Of a DNA stretch of 64,000 nt, positions 35,100-48,204 are shown in pieces. Within the stretch, counting starts at the first letter, position 1. Every line of letters starts with the position of its first letter. Made by a program: the position numbers and the translations under genes. The stretch is from Brachypodius melanocephalos. Taxonomy: Eukaryota; Chordata; Aves; Passeriformes; Pycnonotidae. The DNA lies in assembly GCA_013398615.1 (NCBI GenBank), contig VZSR01003807.1:12940232-13004231 (forward strand), read 5' to 3'. Under the pieces are notes generated by a model, which did no database searches, was not told where the DNA came from, and worked only from the letters and a program-made list of their open reading frames with translations.

Positions 35100-37085
35100 C
35101 ACTAATAGTAGTCACATAAGAAATATGACAGGAAAAAAAATCGTGGGGTCACTAGTAGGCATCATCCTAGGATACAAATTCAGGGAGAAGACAGCTAATA
35201 ACAAAGTAACAATATATGCTACAAAGCATTTAAAAACTAATCAAAATAAAACACCTCAGGAGGCAGCAGAGGTGTGGAGCTTGGTCAGATCGAGTGCTGG
35301 AACCACCATGCATGGCCAGACTACAACAACGCTGACAAGATCAACACTAGCAAGATCAGCAAAAGGCATGCCGCAAGATTGATTGGGGGGGGATTTCAAC
35401 TCCTCCCAGACAGACTGAGTAAGCAGACTACAAAGCTGAGAGCAAAGTATCAGATAACTGTCAAAGGATGTTCCATGGAATTGCTGGTTAGGGAACCTGC
35501 ATGAGGAGCCACTGCCTTTGGCTCAGTCCAGAGCAGCAGGAATCACCTACTACTGCATCCTGCAGCTGCAGAGCCCCTGTGCATCAGTGATCATAACAGA
35601 GCTAAATTGAGCATCCTTACAGGAACAATGAAACCCAAGCAATCTACTACTGTCGTGCTTAACTTCAAAAAAGTGTAACCACACAAAAATGAGAAAGCTT
35701 GTTAAAAGGAATCTCTAACAGACAGCTACGAGAAATAAAATCTGACTGGCAGCATCAAAGCTGTTTAACAACAACCACATGGAAAGCACTGAAACAATAT
35801 TCACCACCCATTCAGAAAGACTTGATAAGAGCAAAAGGACACCAGCAAGGCTCACTGCAGCTTTCTAGAGGCAAAAAGGCATCCCCTTCAATAAGCCAGC
35901 ACCAAGTCCAAATGAGGAAAACAGAAGAGACTGTAAACTCTGGCACTTCAAATGTAGCAAGACATGCCAGAAAGAGCTGTTGGAACAGCTAGAAAAGGGA
36001 ATCAAATGAGTAATGATTCATTTCTTCAAACACATCAGAAGTAGGAGGTCTGCCAGAGTCTGAAGTGACGAATGATGATGAAGGTATAAGGGGAGATACA
36101 GAGAGCACAATGCCATCACAGAGAAGCTTAACAAAATCTTTGGCTCTAGTGTGCGCTGTAGAAAAATCTTGGGGTGTTCCCATGCTGGAGTCCTTTGTAA
36201 GGGACTTGATAAATGTCTCTGAATCTGACAGGACTTTTCATGGAATAAAGTGACAAATGAACAGTCAGAAGTGGCTTGGGATCATAAAGTATCACTCCAG
36301 AGGTCTAATCAAATTCAAAAGCTGAATTACTAATGACCATATACAGCCTCTAAATTGGAGCTGCCTTGGTAGGTGAGAATTGCAGTATGACTTAAAAAGA
36401 AAAGTCAGAGATTTGAGTAATTTAAGACTACATAACACTGATGACTGTTCTGGATAAATCAGAACAGATAAGAATGAAGATGAGATTTAGGAAATATCAA
36501 CACAGCAAAAGAAAATCCCTCTCTACTGACTTCTTGGACTTACTAGGAAGGGTCAGACAAAAAGGTTCAGGGAAATGCAACAAGAATCATCACAGGTATA
36601 GAACAGTTTCCATAAAAAGAATCTATAACCCTTTGAGGATGGAAAAGACATCAGGAAGTAGGAACATGATGGAAAGCTACGAAAGCATCTTGTCCAACAA
36701 CAATTAAGATGCATTCAATAGCAGCAGCAAACTTCAAAACAAGAGAGAAACAGGTTTTCTAGTCACAGAGGTAGCAGATGTTTAGAACTCCTTGCCAAAT
36801 TGATGTTTTGAAAGCTGGAAGTTTATGTGGGCTCAAGCAAAGACTGGACAAGTTCACAAAAAAGACATCCTCTGAGGGTTACCAAATTTATAGAGCCACA
36901 TCTGGCTCAGGAAGTCCCTGAACTGAAAATAGCTGGAGGCTTGAAGAGTACTGGAGGAAGTACCACATGCTTGCTTTGTTCTGACTCTCCTCTAGGCATC
37001 CAATTAAAGCCTCCACTGGAGGCAGGATACACGGGGCCACATGAACCCTTGATCTGCCCCACAGAGCCATGCCTACGTTCTCACC
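35100..37085 (+). mobile_element. Ancient CR1-type LINE, endonuclease to 3' UTR, heavily decayed
   Basis: Several CR1 landmarks appear in order on the plus strand. The endonuclease motif GDFN is at 35389-35400. KGCSMELLVREPA is at about 35462-35500, and the catalytic SDHN is at 35586-35597, followed by RAKLSILTGT. An RT-region piece, KAELLMTIYSL (36318-36350), corresponds to the CR1 ...AELLTMVCNLSF... segment. Next come a C-terminal piece with AGAACTCCTTGCC (36785-36797) and 3' UTR text (GGAGGCAGGATAC at 37019-37031, then a GTTCTCAC end near 37084). The central RT part with the catalytic F/YADD box is missing, apparently by deletion near 36560. Stops and frameshifts are frequent, so it is dead. 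Sequence from about 34600 may also belong, but I cannot fix the 5' edge. It resembles old amniote CR1-L-like families shared with turtles and crocodilians rather than young bird subfamilies. Confidence 0.8.
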
Positions 37086-37587
37086 TCTTTGCAAGACAGT
37101 CGGGTCCCCAGAGAAAACAATGGAACTTTGGTCTGAAAGATGCTAAGTAACAAATGTAAGCAACCTGAAGAGGCAATAACACCTTCACTGCCAAAGCTCT
37201 GAGACTGCTCCATTTTCTTAAATACTTTCCCAAGAAATCTGCTTTCAGACACTGCTTTCAGAAAGGTACCAGGCTCTTCTTCTGATCTCATATATCAGTT
37301 ACTTATGTTAGAATTTTCCTCCATATCCTCCCAATCCAAACTGTTTAAAAAAAACCAACCAAACACCACCACCTAGAACACAGCAATAATCATGATGCTA
37401 CATGTATGTTTGGATGCTGTTCTCTTTAGTGTAGAGACTCATCACCACTGCCTTAGCAGAACACTCCGTATAACTGCTGTGGCTATTTAAATAAATAACA
37501 AACAACAGCATGCAAATTAATCCTCCTGCTTTACTGATGGAGATCACAAGATACCGCTTATGGACAAATGTTTATTAAACAGCATTC

Positions 37588-37599
37588 AAAAAAAAAAAA
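37588..37599. repeat. A12 homopolymer
   Basis: Twelve A, the longest A run on the plus strand that I noticed. T runs of 14-16 are longer. Confidence 0.85.
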
Positions 37600-40500
37600 G
37601 AAAGCTTAATTAAATCTCCCCAGAACAAAACAAATCTAAAGCCAATTACTTATAATGCTTGGAGTGAATGACCCAAGCATCCTCTTTTTTCATAAACCCT
37701 CCTTCCCCTTCCCCCTTACACCCACATTTTTTGTGGCCACACAATGCAGGAGACGAGAATTTAGCAAACTTCATCATGCCTGTGGTAGTGCAGACATTCT
37801 AGGGACAGCTGAAGAGAGAATCTGAGTTTGAATCCATTTCTAGGCAAGCATAGAAACTGTAATAATTACTTTGGACTCCTATTTGACTTGCACAGTATAA
37901 ATAGCATTATTTTGGGAGAAGTATGACTGACCATCACTGATTACACAACTCTGAACACAAACAAAGACATGATGAGAATAAAAGGAACAAAATTGGCAGC
38001 TAAAATGAAGAGATGGGGCAAATCCAATTAAACCTATAACTTAGCCCATTTTCTTTAATTCTTGTTTGAATAAGGGATCTGGTGGCAGGCATTATTTCTC
38101 CAGGTAATACCTTGATATAAAAGGAAGTTTTAAGCAATTTTTGCATGTGCGATCCATGACTGATGTCAAAGAAGAAGGCTCATTAAACAGCATTAGAGTC
38201 ATTAAAATAATTTTTAAAATAAAAATTAAAATGTAACAGAATTAGTGTGTTAGCATAGGTACACTAATAATACCAGCAATACGCAGCTACTGCCCTTTTA
38301 CACCATCCTGATGGCTAAATCCAGTCAATAATGGAAGAAGCTTTACATACCCCCTACCACAAAAAGCTCTGCGAAGCCGCTCTGGGATCCACCCAAACAC
38401 ATCAGATACCACGACACGCTCACCACAGGAGAAGAGTCCTGGCCACATCCCTTATGCTCCCTGAAATCTACTGGGCATGACACTGGATATCCATTACCCT
38501 GGATGATACTGGTAGAAAGAAGGCAAGCACACAATCTGGAAGCTGTGGACCACAGTGTCATGATCTAAAAATCTGGGGCAAAACCCAGATCTGTCTGGCC
38601 TGATCAGCATTAAAGCCCAGCTTAGGGAGAGAAGAAAAACTGAACTTCAGGGGCAGGGGTGCCACTCAGAAGAAAGGGTGGCACTACTTGGTACAGCGGC
38701 CAACTTTGCTGGGGAACAGCGAGACTGAATATTGTGAAACAGGTACCATCTTGAGTAATGTAATTATCAGTAACATTCCACTTTCTTAGCACCTGTAACA
38801 CTGTAATTACATAGAAATTAGAACTTAAAAATGTATGGTGAGGGGCGTTCTCAGAAATATAAAACCCTACCACCTGGTACTTCACACTAGGAGTAAAACA
38901 GCACATTCCTTCAGTTAACAAAAGGTTGCAGTATTTAATTGTAATTATTTTAATTTTACAGTGGTCAATTCAGTTATAACTATAAAGAAAGATGTCACTC
39001 AGATTGTACCAAACCTTCAAATAAAACACTTGTGATTTCTGAAACAACTTCTGCTTCATTTTTAGATTTCCAAAGTCAGACCTCTGCCAAACCCTAAGTA
39101 TTGTCCTCCAGACATTCAAACTATGCATTTCTCCATAATTTCCAATAGAAAGCTGTAATGGAAAATGAACTCCCTGACTTTCACACACTTAACAAAAAGA
39201 TCTGGTTGATACCTAGAATTTCGAATTCACATAAGCCCCACATAATTCATCTGTATGTTTCACTGAATTACAGAAAGAAGAAAAATATAATATGCTTATA
39301 CAGCATAAGGAAATCCTCTGGCACATGTTCAGTGGAATATTCTGTCACAGTTAGGGCAGCATGGTCTCCTGTCTCAAATCAGCATGTTCAACCCCAGCAT
39401 GCTTGTGCACATAATTTAATGGAGGTTAAAAATCCTTCTCACTGAATGACAAAAAAGAAAAAAAATCTAAAAGGAAACCAAGTAGAAAGCTGGGAGTTAA
39501 TATCAAGGCTATTAATCAGAGTTAAATCTGAAATCCTGATGCTACAGTGTTTTATTCATACATTCTATAAATTCTATTACTTCTTATCACTTAGGTTTGA
39601 CCTTTTGACAATACATTGGTCACAATGTTCACCTGTGTTACTGTCTTTCCTACACTGCTTGCCTTTACACTGAAGTATGAACCTCAAAATCTTATTAAGA
39701 GCCTTTAAAATATTAACACTGGGCCTGATACTGGTCCACCCTGTGACCCAGAGCAAGGAAGCAAAAGCATAAAAAGAATGTTTCTGTGTCACAGAATAAT
39801 AATCCCCATTCCAGAACTTGCAAGGTAGTGGATTTTGCAGAGTCATTAAATGCATGCCTATGTTGAAGACTGCAGTGCAGCACAGAGATCTGCAAACTAG
39901 CTCAGATACTGGCAGGAGCCTACACCAAAACCTGTGCTCAGCTAATTTGCCGTGCTCCACAGAAGGCTGAATTAGGTCAAAGGGAGATCCACACTCTTGT
40001 AGCCAGATTGTTTCTTGTACACAAGCCAGTTCATTTAAAAAGAGAGCTCAACCATCTTCACAAGACGCTGCAGTCTGCAATGCAGTCATACCCAGTACTA
40101 CAGAAAGGACAGGACTTACAAATGTCTGTAATCCCCTTTTCCCCAAGAAGTACACAGCAGCACAATTACACCACTTGTCAGTGCAATGGACATGGCATCA
40201 TATATGTACCTGTCATAAGGTGCTCTCTATATACTGCCTTTTACTGTAGCTTAAATCAAAGCAACATGAGCTAACCTATTATTAATACAGGCAGTTTTCC
40301 TCTCCTAAAAAAGCCCCAAACCAACCTACCAAAAAAAAAGAAGTGTAAAGAATCTACTAAGATTACATGATTAAGGAACTCTCCAGTCAGAAAATACAGA
40401 TGTTAAAGTTCCAAAAGGAACATTAACTGAGCCATGTTACACATATATAGCACCTTCTCTTTCTGATTTATGTTGTCAAAGGCATTTCATAAAATACAGA

Positions 40501-41226
40501 GGATGTGAAATGTGGCTTAGTTAATGTGGCTGCTCGAATCTTATCATTTACGTTTTCTGACTTCTTAGCTGTGCAACCTTCACATCTTATTAACATAGTT
40601 TTTTGCATAGACTGTAGTATGGAATAGTACTTATGTTTTATGTATTGACATATTTTTGATGTACTGAGATTTTGAATAAGTTTGCCATTCTTCATGATGA
40701 GAGCCAAATAAATAAAGACTACTACCACAAAATAGTCAATCATTTATATGGAAAAGCAATATCTCTCCTTCCAAAAAAGAACACTTTGATTCCCCTGTCA
40801 AAAATTGATGAAAACTACCTCTGCTGTAAATGCTAAATCTATGCCAATATTACAACCACTTCCCACTCCCACCTTCCCCCAAAAACAACAAACAAACAAA
40901 AATAAAAAAAATTTGCATGTTTCAGATGAGCTAAAATTAGTTTCAAGGGAGACGTAAACAGCTGAGTCTAGAAACAAAAGGAAGACATTTTTCCTACAAT
41001 AGTGTTGATTTGCACAGTGCATTACAGCTTGAACTAATGCAACATTTGGTCCATTCTGCAAGGTAAGGCATGAAAATATGATAATCTCCAGGAAGAGATT
41101 TCCACATTGCTGTACCTATGCTCTCAGACCGACACTATAGAGAAGACTAAAAATTTGCAACAGAATTGTTTTTAGAAGAGCAATTTTGATACATTGCATT
41201 ACAAATAGAGAGAAATCATAGTGCCT

Positions 41227-41256
41227 ACACACACACACCACACACCACACATACAC
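41227..41256. repeat. Imperfect (CA)n tract
   Basis: CA repeats broken by ACC units (CACACCACACCACACATACAC). Confidence 0.85.
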
Positions 41257-42410
41257 TCTCAAGTGATGAGTCAGGTTAAGGTATCTATTCTTATACTCTG
41301 CCTTCCTTCCTTTTTTTTATTTTAAGTCATCAAAAGAATTAAAAGGGATCATCTACTCTGCTTAAGTAATAGATTTCCACTTTACAAACCAAGATAAGGA
41401 AAAGCACATCACAACTATCAAAACCTGATCTCTGTGGTGGTTCTAATGACTGGAGCTTCAGTAAAAAACGCATAGGAAACCTCACCTCTTACTGTGTGAG
41501 TAGCATGAAATTCACCTGTGAAATGCTGGCCATTACAGAAAAATGCAAAAGCCTGTATTTAGCTGATTTTTAATCATATAATAATTTATTACAGGGCATT
41601 TCTTGAGCATCCATGAATGGAATAAACAGTGACCTTTGATCTCCAAATCCTCCAGTTGCCATTTATTTTCCAAGAAATTTGTAACAATTTTGACCACTAT
41701 TTCTCAAATGGTGACTAAAATAAAATACGGTTTAAAAAATACAGAAACATTTCTTCTGACAAATTCTGCAATGCCATTCAAACCTTCTAAAGCAGGGAAC
41801 ACAAATGAGAGGTACGGGTTGAGTTTGGATAGCAGGTAATCCAACTGCATGAGTAATCCTCCAGTTTTATGCCTTTATACACAGACAGACACCTAACACT
41901 TAACTACTGGAGACTGAAAAATCCCCAGTAAAATAGCTTTCACTCTACATTTCTTCTGGCACATACTCTTGGCAGGAGGAAAAACTGCAAACACTCTTTA
42001 ATCTCAGTAGTGAGAAAAGGCAGAATGTGCATACACTCTGTTTATCATTGCTTGCACACCCTTGAGTTTTCTTTCTTCCAGTCTTTCAAGAGAAAAGGGG
42101 GCTTTTTAATTAATTCATGTTCTTCTCCAAAGATATCAACCTTGATGAATACTGTCTTTACTATTCCTAAACTCAATGGCTTTCAGAACTAAATCATTTG
42201 AGATTATTCAGAGCCCTTCACTATATCTCTTAAAACAGCAGGAGAAGAATATAAAAGATCTTCCACAGGGAGCAATGCCATGCACTCTGAAGCAAGTTAA
42301 GCCTTTCTCCCAACCTAAACTTGTCCACTTCCACCATAGGGCTTCACAGACCCTTACAGTGCACACCCTCTTTCCCTGACAGCTGCTTTTCTTTCTTTAT
42401 TGCTATCCTG

Positions 42411-43135
42411 CACCTCTGGAGGAACAACCCTGGGCACCAATATACATGGTGGATACCACCCAGCTGGAAAACACCCTGGCAGAAAAGGAGCTGGAGGTCC
42501 TGGTGGACGCCAAGTTGAACATGAGCCAGCAATGTGCCCTTCCCACAAAGAGAGCTAATGGTATCCTGGGCTGCATTAGACAAAGTACTGACAGGAGGTG
42601 CTTCTGCTCTACTCTGGAGGACTGTGTCCAGTTCTGGGCTCCCCAGGACTAGGGAAACATGGACATATTGGAGAGAGTTCAACAAAGGGCCACAAAGATG
42701 ATTAAGGGACTCATGCATCTGTCCTACGAGGAAAGGGTAAGAGTGCTGGGATCATTCAGCTTGGAGAAGAGGGGGCTCCCAGGAGACTGAATAGCAGCCT
42801 GCCAGTACGGAAAGAGACTCTACAAGAGAGCTGTAGAGGATTTCTGTACAACAGCATCTAGTGACAAGACAGTAGGGCATGGCTTCAAACTGAAAGAAGG
42901 TAGGTTTAGATTAGGTATTAGGAAGGAATTCTTTATTGTGAGGATGCTGAAGCACTGGAACAGGTTGCCTAGAGAAGCTGTGGATGCTCCATCCCTGGAA
43001 GTATTAAAGACCATGCTGGATGGGGCTTTGAGCAACCTGGTCTAGTGAAGGTGTCCCTGCCCACGGCAGGGTGGCTGGAATATGATGACCCTTAAGGTCT
43101 CTTCTGACCTAGACCATTGTATGATTCCATAGTTC
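42411..43135 (+). mobile_element. CR1 LINE, 5'-truncated 3' copy
   Basis: The plus strand reads as the 3' end of an avian CR1. It opens with the ORF2 C-terminal region; MSQQCALPTKRANGILGC is readable near 42522-42575, followed by VQFWAPQD. The usual PLYSALVRPHLE segment is disrupted. Next are GGAGAGAGTTCAACAAAGG, ATGATTAAGGGACT, AGGTTTAGATTAGGTATTAGG and CACTGGAACAGGTTGCC. The 3' UTR has GCCCACGGCAGGGTGGCTGG, AAGGTCTCTTCTGACCTAGACC and the terminal TGTATGATTCCATA. CR1 copies are normally truncated at the 5' end and finish in a short ATTCTATG-like repeat rather than poly(A), as here. Small indels and stops make it inactive. The 3' end resembles the subfamilies with a GAGCAACCTGGTCTAGTG motif common in birds. 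Confidence 0.95.
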
Positions 43136-44607
43136 AGCTTAGTATTGTCTTAGTACAAAGTTATCTGCCATGGGTCTTTAACAGAGAGCCCTTCTGGTTT
43201 TGGCCCAGACACCTTTGACAAGGTCAACCCTTTTGAGTTAACCCCCACAAACAGCAGACCAGCAAGTCATCTTCTGTTCTCGTCTTTCACTGTGTTAAGG
43301 GATATCCCACTTCTAATCAAGAAAAACTTGTAATGAACATGGAATGACAAAACAGATTTAGAGCTCTTTGTGTTCCCATTATGGATTTGAATCCCCAAGT
43401 AGTGTCCACAGCACAGGAGGTTGGTCAAGACACACAAAAAAAGGGATGACCTCCCATATCTATCATTTAGGTTCAGTAACATCTGTGATAAATCTAGACA
43501 TCTGTACAGTCCAAATTTCTCTAGTTTCTTCTATTATAGCAGGATCAAACTCATACTTTTCATCTGGACCCTAAAAATTCCCCACAGCAAGGAATCCTGA
43601 GACAAAGAGAATGAACGGGCTGAACTAACAGTAAGAAAATTTGATTACATCTCTATCCATCCAGGATAATTTATTACACTGCAGCATAGCATTAACTGCC
43701 TAAGATCAGGATCCCAATTCCTGTGGCATAGTTCCTCAATATTGTTTTTGGGTTACTTAGGCTGGCTTAGAAAAACAGGAAATAGAAAGCAACTCCAATC
43801 AGAAACTCTTCTTCTTTAGATGAATTTAACCAAAGTGCACCACCAATAAAACCAAAACAATTTTTAAAAAAGGGAAGATGCAAATATTTTCTATGATGGC
43901 TCTTATTTCCCTTTCCCTACTGGGAACAGATAAAAACCAAGTCAGCCTCTTGAATAGGAGTACTTACATAACAGCTGTCATTTCAAATATTCCTGCAAGT
44001 ATTTTTAAAAGAAAACTTTCAAATCATTCCTTGTAGTTGCATAGTTCAGATATTTGATTTATTCCATTTCTATTATTTAATTTGACCTATTACTTAGCAC
44101 TGGAAAACATCAAAAGAACCCTGACAGAAACATCAAAGACATCTATGTTATAAATTCATAGCTGAAACCATATAGCACATCATAATTTTTTTAATAATTA
44201 CAGTTTTATTATACTAAAAATAAGATGATTATTGTAAATTATTCCTCATATCAGTTACCACAAGTAAGTTTTAGACACATCTGCTAAATGTAAGTATCTG
44301 GATACAGTTAATCCAATTCATGTAACATTATACTGAAAGTGGAACAGAAAAGCAAACAAGAACCTTTAAAGTCCTAACATCACTTATCAAAAATTACCTG
44401 TCTTGCTTAATTGAAAATAGTTCCCCTAAAAAACTATGAAGAATCAACCACCAAATTCATACACCCATTCTACCAAACTACTAGAATTTTTTAAAATTAA
44501 TATTGCAACTAAATTGAACTCAAATATTGTGCTCCATCTGTTAATGTCCATAATACCTACTACTCTTTCAAAGCATCCAAGCATCTCCAGTATATCCATG
44601 CATGCTC

Positions 44608-44637
44608 CTTCCTTTCTTGAAAGCTTCCTTTCTTGAA
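44608..44637. repeat. Short tandem duplication, period 16
   Basis: CTTCCTTTCTTGAA occurs at 44608-44621 and 44624-44637. Confidence 0.85.
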
Positions 44638-45505
44638 GGCCCCCCTTCCCCCAAGTCTGCTTGTTTTGGGCTATTATCTGAACACCTATTTTGTTTAAAC
44701 ATTCACAAAACAAATTCTTACATTCACAAGAAAATGTTTCCTTCTCATTTATGTCCAGACTGAAGTAATATCTATCTGTACACAGAATTAACACACAAGT
44801 GTATAATTGTAGTTTTATGCTCAAGTGCCCCAATTATGCACTTTGAAACACTTTAAAGGATCCATCAGGAACATTCAATACCTCCAAACTGTAAAGTCTT
44901 GAGGAGTGTCTTTTGACAAGACAGCTGCATAATGGAGAAATCTTTCAGCTAAAAACAAAGAAAGCAATCAGCTTTGGGGCTTTTTTCCTCCAGGATACCC
45001 GGGCTGTAAAGAATAGTGGGTCCTATCTGGTGCAGTGCATTTTGCCACAACTAAGAGACAAGCAGGAAACTGAGTAGTTTATTGTGTTTTCGTGTAATGT
45101 GTCCCAGGTAAGCAGAAGAGGCCCAGCCTCCAGATTGTTCAGAAAGGTAATGATTAAGTAAAAGTGATTAAGAATGTTTGCAACAGACAAGTGAGGACCC
45201 TACACCTTCCTCACTTCAACCCCAAGTCAACTGCAACTCCCCACATGTGCTTTGTGAACATTCATCCTCTACCTTCTCACTTTTTACAAAATACTTTTAG
45301 GAAGCAGTTTGCTCAAAAAGGGACTGCAGGAATTGACTGTCAACAGCTTTTTGTTACATAAATAAATTTCTCTGTGAATGTGGTGGAGAAGGGAAATCTA
45401 TGTTAGCCCACCTGACTTTGCACTGAAATGGGTTACAGGTGCTCACACAATGCACATTTCACACAGCCTGTAATAAACTTGCCATATCCTTCATGTTCTT
45501 ATTTA

Positions 45506-45529
45506 TTAGAACCACCGGTGTCGTTCTAA
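45506..45529. repeat. Nested palindrome
   Basis: Arms TTAGAAC (45506-45512) and GTTCTAA (45523-45529) flank the self-complementary octamer CACCGGTG (45513-45520), with TC left over. Two CpGs survive in it, in an otherwise CpG-poor stretch. Confidence 0.8.
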
Positions 45530-47270
45530 CAACATGACATGGGGTAAGTGGGGAGATGCCCCAGCAAACACAAGAGAAGATAAGGAGACAAACTTGTTTC
45601 ACATGACAAACACATATCAAGTTCTTAATAAATAACAGGTGAGGAAATCAGGAGTGGTAAAACAGCATAAGAAGGTAGACAATTTGTTACATTAAAAAAA
45701 TACTAAGAAAAGAGCTTCAGGCTGACTCAAAGATGGTTAAGTAGTGAGGCCATGACAGCAAAGGTTTTCCTCAGTAAAACCAAGACACAGTAACTTACAG
45801 TGAGAAAATGCAATGCTCTGTGCAACATATAGGAGACTTAGCGCCAAGTGTCAGGGGCATGTAGGCACTGTTTGTTGACCATCAGCAAGCTCAAAGAGCG
45901 ACCACAGGTACCAGGCAGAATGAGACAAACTTCCAGCTGCTGTTGCAGTTCTTTAGTGGGGCCAACAGAATGCTAATTCTTCCAAGGGTGGTGGAAAAAC
46001 CACACGTTTTCAGGGAGGTGCCATTCAAAGCTGTTCTAGAAAAAACACGCCATGCAGAAATGCTCCCAAGCTCCTCATCCAATGCACTGTGTGGGTTCCT
46101 GTCTCACAGCTGCCCAGTGCTCACCCCTGCATGCTGAGGAGCTGCAGAAAGAAGAGTTCTCCTGACAGCAGGCACCATGAAAGACACAGTGTGGGTTGAT
46201 CATGTTTCGCATAATGCTCCAGAGGCAAAAGCACCAAGACAACTGGTCTACAGCTGCAAGCCAATCTGTCTGCTGCCACAGAAGCCTCACTACTTCACCC
46301 AACCTGCCAGTTCTCCCTGACTCTCTGCCAAGGGTTCTGCCGCACTCAAATAGCAGAAAGATAATGGGCAGCCTCCTGCTGGCCTAGCACACCAAAACAA
46401 TTCAGCATGGTCAGATGAACCCAGCAGTGACAAGAGGGAAGTGGCACTGCAGGTACCAACTGGGTTGGCCTTAGCTGCTGTTGAACGGCAGATTCTTTGG
46501 TTTTGGTTTTCTGTGGCTCTCCTCATCTTGTGAATCCAAAGCTACAGCTCTCACTTTCCAAAAAAGCACCCCCTGTGCAAAGTACCAACTTCTAGCTCTC
46601 CATGCAGAGCCCCTCTTAAGGGAGAGGTGCCATGAGAAAGCTGCTGCACTACCAAGTGAAGCTACAAAAGAAGCCTCTCCGTGACTTTCAGGGAGGACAC
46701 TGGCTTTTCAGATCTCCTCAAAATCAAGACACTCAAATTCTGCCATAAAATTCAATCCACTTTACACAGCTCTCACCTCATTGCTGCTCTCACCTAGAGT
46801 GACTTCCAAGGGAAAGTAGTGATGTAGGGAGGGGGACATAGACACAATTCTCTCTCTTTTCCTTGCAAGAGGCGAAACCAAATATTTAATGCATTTCAGG
46901 GACATTCTTAGCATGAAAGTAAAGTGCAAGTGGGTAATGCCCATTTAGATTAGTTCTTGAATCTTAGGGTGATGATCTATGTTGGTAGTTAAGTGTTTCA
47001 AGCTCCTGTTTTGTCTGGCAAATCTTCCTCTGAGTACCAGTTGTACTTCAGCGGCTACAGCGTTGTTCAGGCATGAGCTTCTAAGATTAAACTAAGCTTC
47101 TGATTTTGCAGTTGCATAACTATTTAAAATATTTCAAACAATAGGTCAATATTTCTCTGAAGCTGTATACACGTTTCAGAGCACAGAGTTCACACATCAT
47201 GAAGAACAGTCTTTTTAATTTTAAAACCAGGTATTTTCATTATTTAATTGGCTCTGAAGTATATATATAT

Positions 47271-47285
47271 TTTTTTTTTTTTTTT
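47271..47285. repeat. (AT)n followed by T15
   Basis: A short ATATATATAT run at 47261-47270 leads directly into T15. Confidence 0.9.
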
Positions 47286-48176
47286 GAGAGTATAAAACTA
47301 GGGAGAAAAGCTTAGGAAGCAGCACTGTCTGCTTTGGAGGGAGTACTTACCCATCTGCCCTTCTGGCCAGAGGTTTAATAGATTTCTATTTTTATAAAGG
47401 ACATAAGGGGAGGGGGTGGCTCCATCAGTTTCCTACAGAAACCCAGCTGCCAAACTGGATGTGCCAAAGGGGAATTTTAGGGAATTTTAAAGAGATAACC
47501 TCTGCTGAGACTGCAATGTCAGCTTTGTAACCTCATGACTGGAACATGTGCAGTGAATGCTGGATTGAAAAAGCTGTGCTATGGGAGTTAGAAGAAAGAA
47601 AAGGAGAAAACAGGAACAGCACAAACTGAGATTATTACTCTGTGATGAGAAGAGGACTGGAGCTAAAAAACACTGTTAGTTCACTGTGAAAAAAAACATC
47701 TATAGAGTAAGCTCACTTTGATTTGAGTATTTATTGATAACCTCTGTGCACTTCCCTTTTCCCAGCCCTAATATGGTCTCTGCATTTTATGCTGATGCTG
47801 TTGTTCCATTTAGCAGGTCACTTGCAGCATATTTTAAACAACACATGGACCCAAACTGACCTCTGGTTTAAATGTTCAGCACAGAAATTGCGGGGTAGGG
47901 GTTGAGCAGGGAAGAGGAAGAGGAGAAGAACAGGAGCACTGCCAATTAAAAGAAAACAATAAATAAATAAATTCAACATTAAATAATTGGTGCTTTTTAA
48001 ATCTCAGCTTTTCTTGCATGTTGAGACGAAACTAAACTAAATCCCCTTCCTTTAAATTATCAAAACTTAAAAAAAATTATTTTACAGGAAATAGATAAAG
48101 AACTATGGCATGTACTGCTATTTACTCACCAAGACTAGAATATCTGAAGAAATTTAGTATGCTAAAGAAGCTGTAA

Positions 48177-48204
48177 AACATTTGTGATTCTAACATTTGT
48201 GATT
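48177..48204. repeat. Short tandem duplication, period 15
   Basis: AACATTTGTGATT occurs at 48177-48189 and 48192-48204. Confidence 0.85.

Larger units (their letters stand above)
37090..42400. other. Intronic stretch between the two CR1 copies
   Basis: Mostly unique AT-rich sequence. A GC-richer patch at 38340-38560 has some CpGs (GCGAAGCCGC, CACGACACGC). A minus-strand frame stays open at 39960-39577 without an ATG start. No gene or recognisable repeat is seen. Confidence 0.4.

Noticed and set aside
39577..39960. 127-codon minus-strand open frame
   Set aside because: Starts at GTG, has no flanking splice sites that would join it to ARID1B in a sensible way, and resembles no family I know.
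42344..42718. Minus-strand open frames at the CR1 fragment
   Set aside because: Antisense shadow of the CR1 ORF2 remnant.
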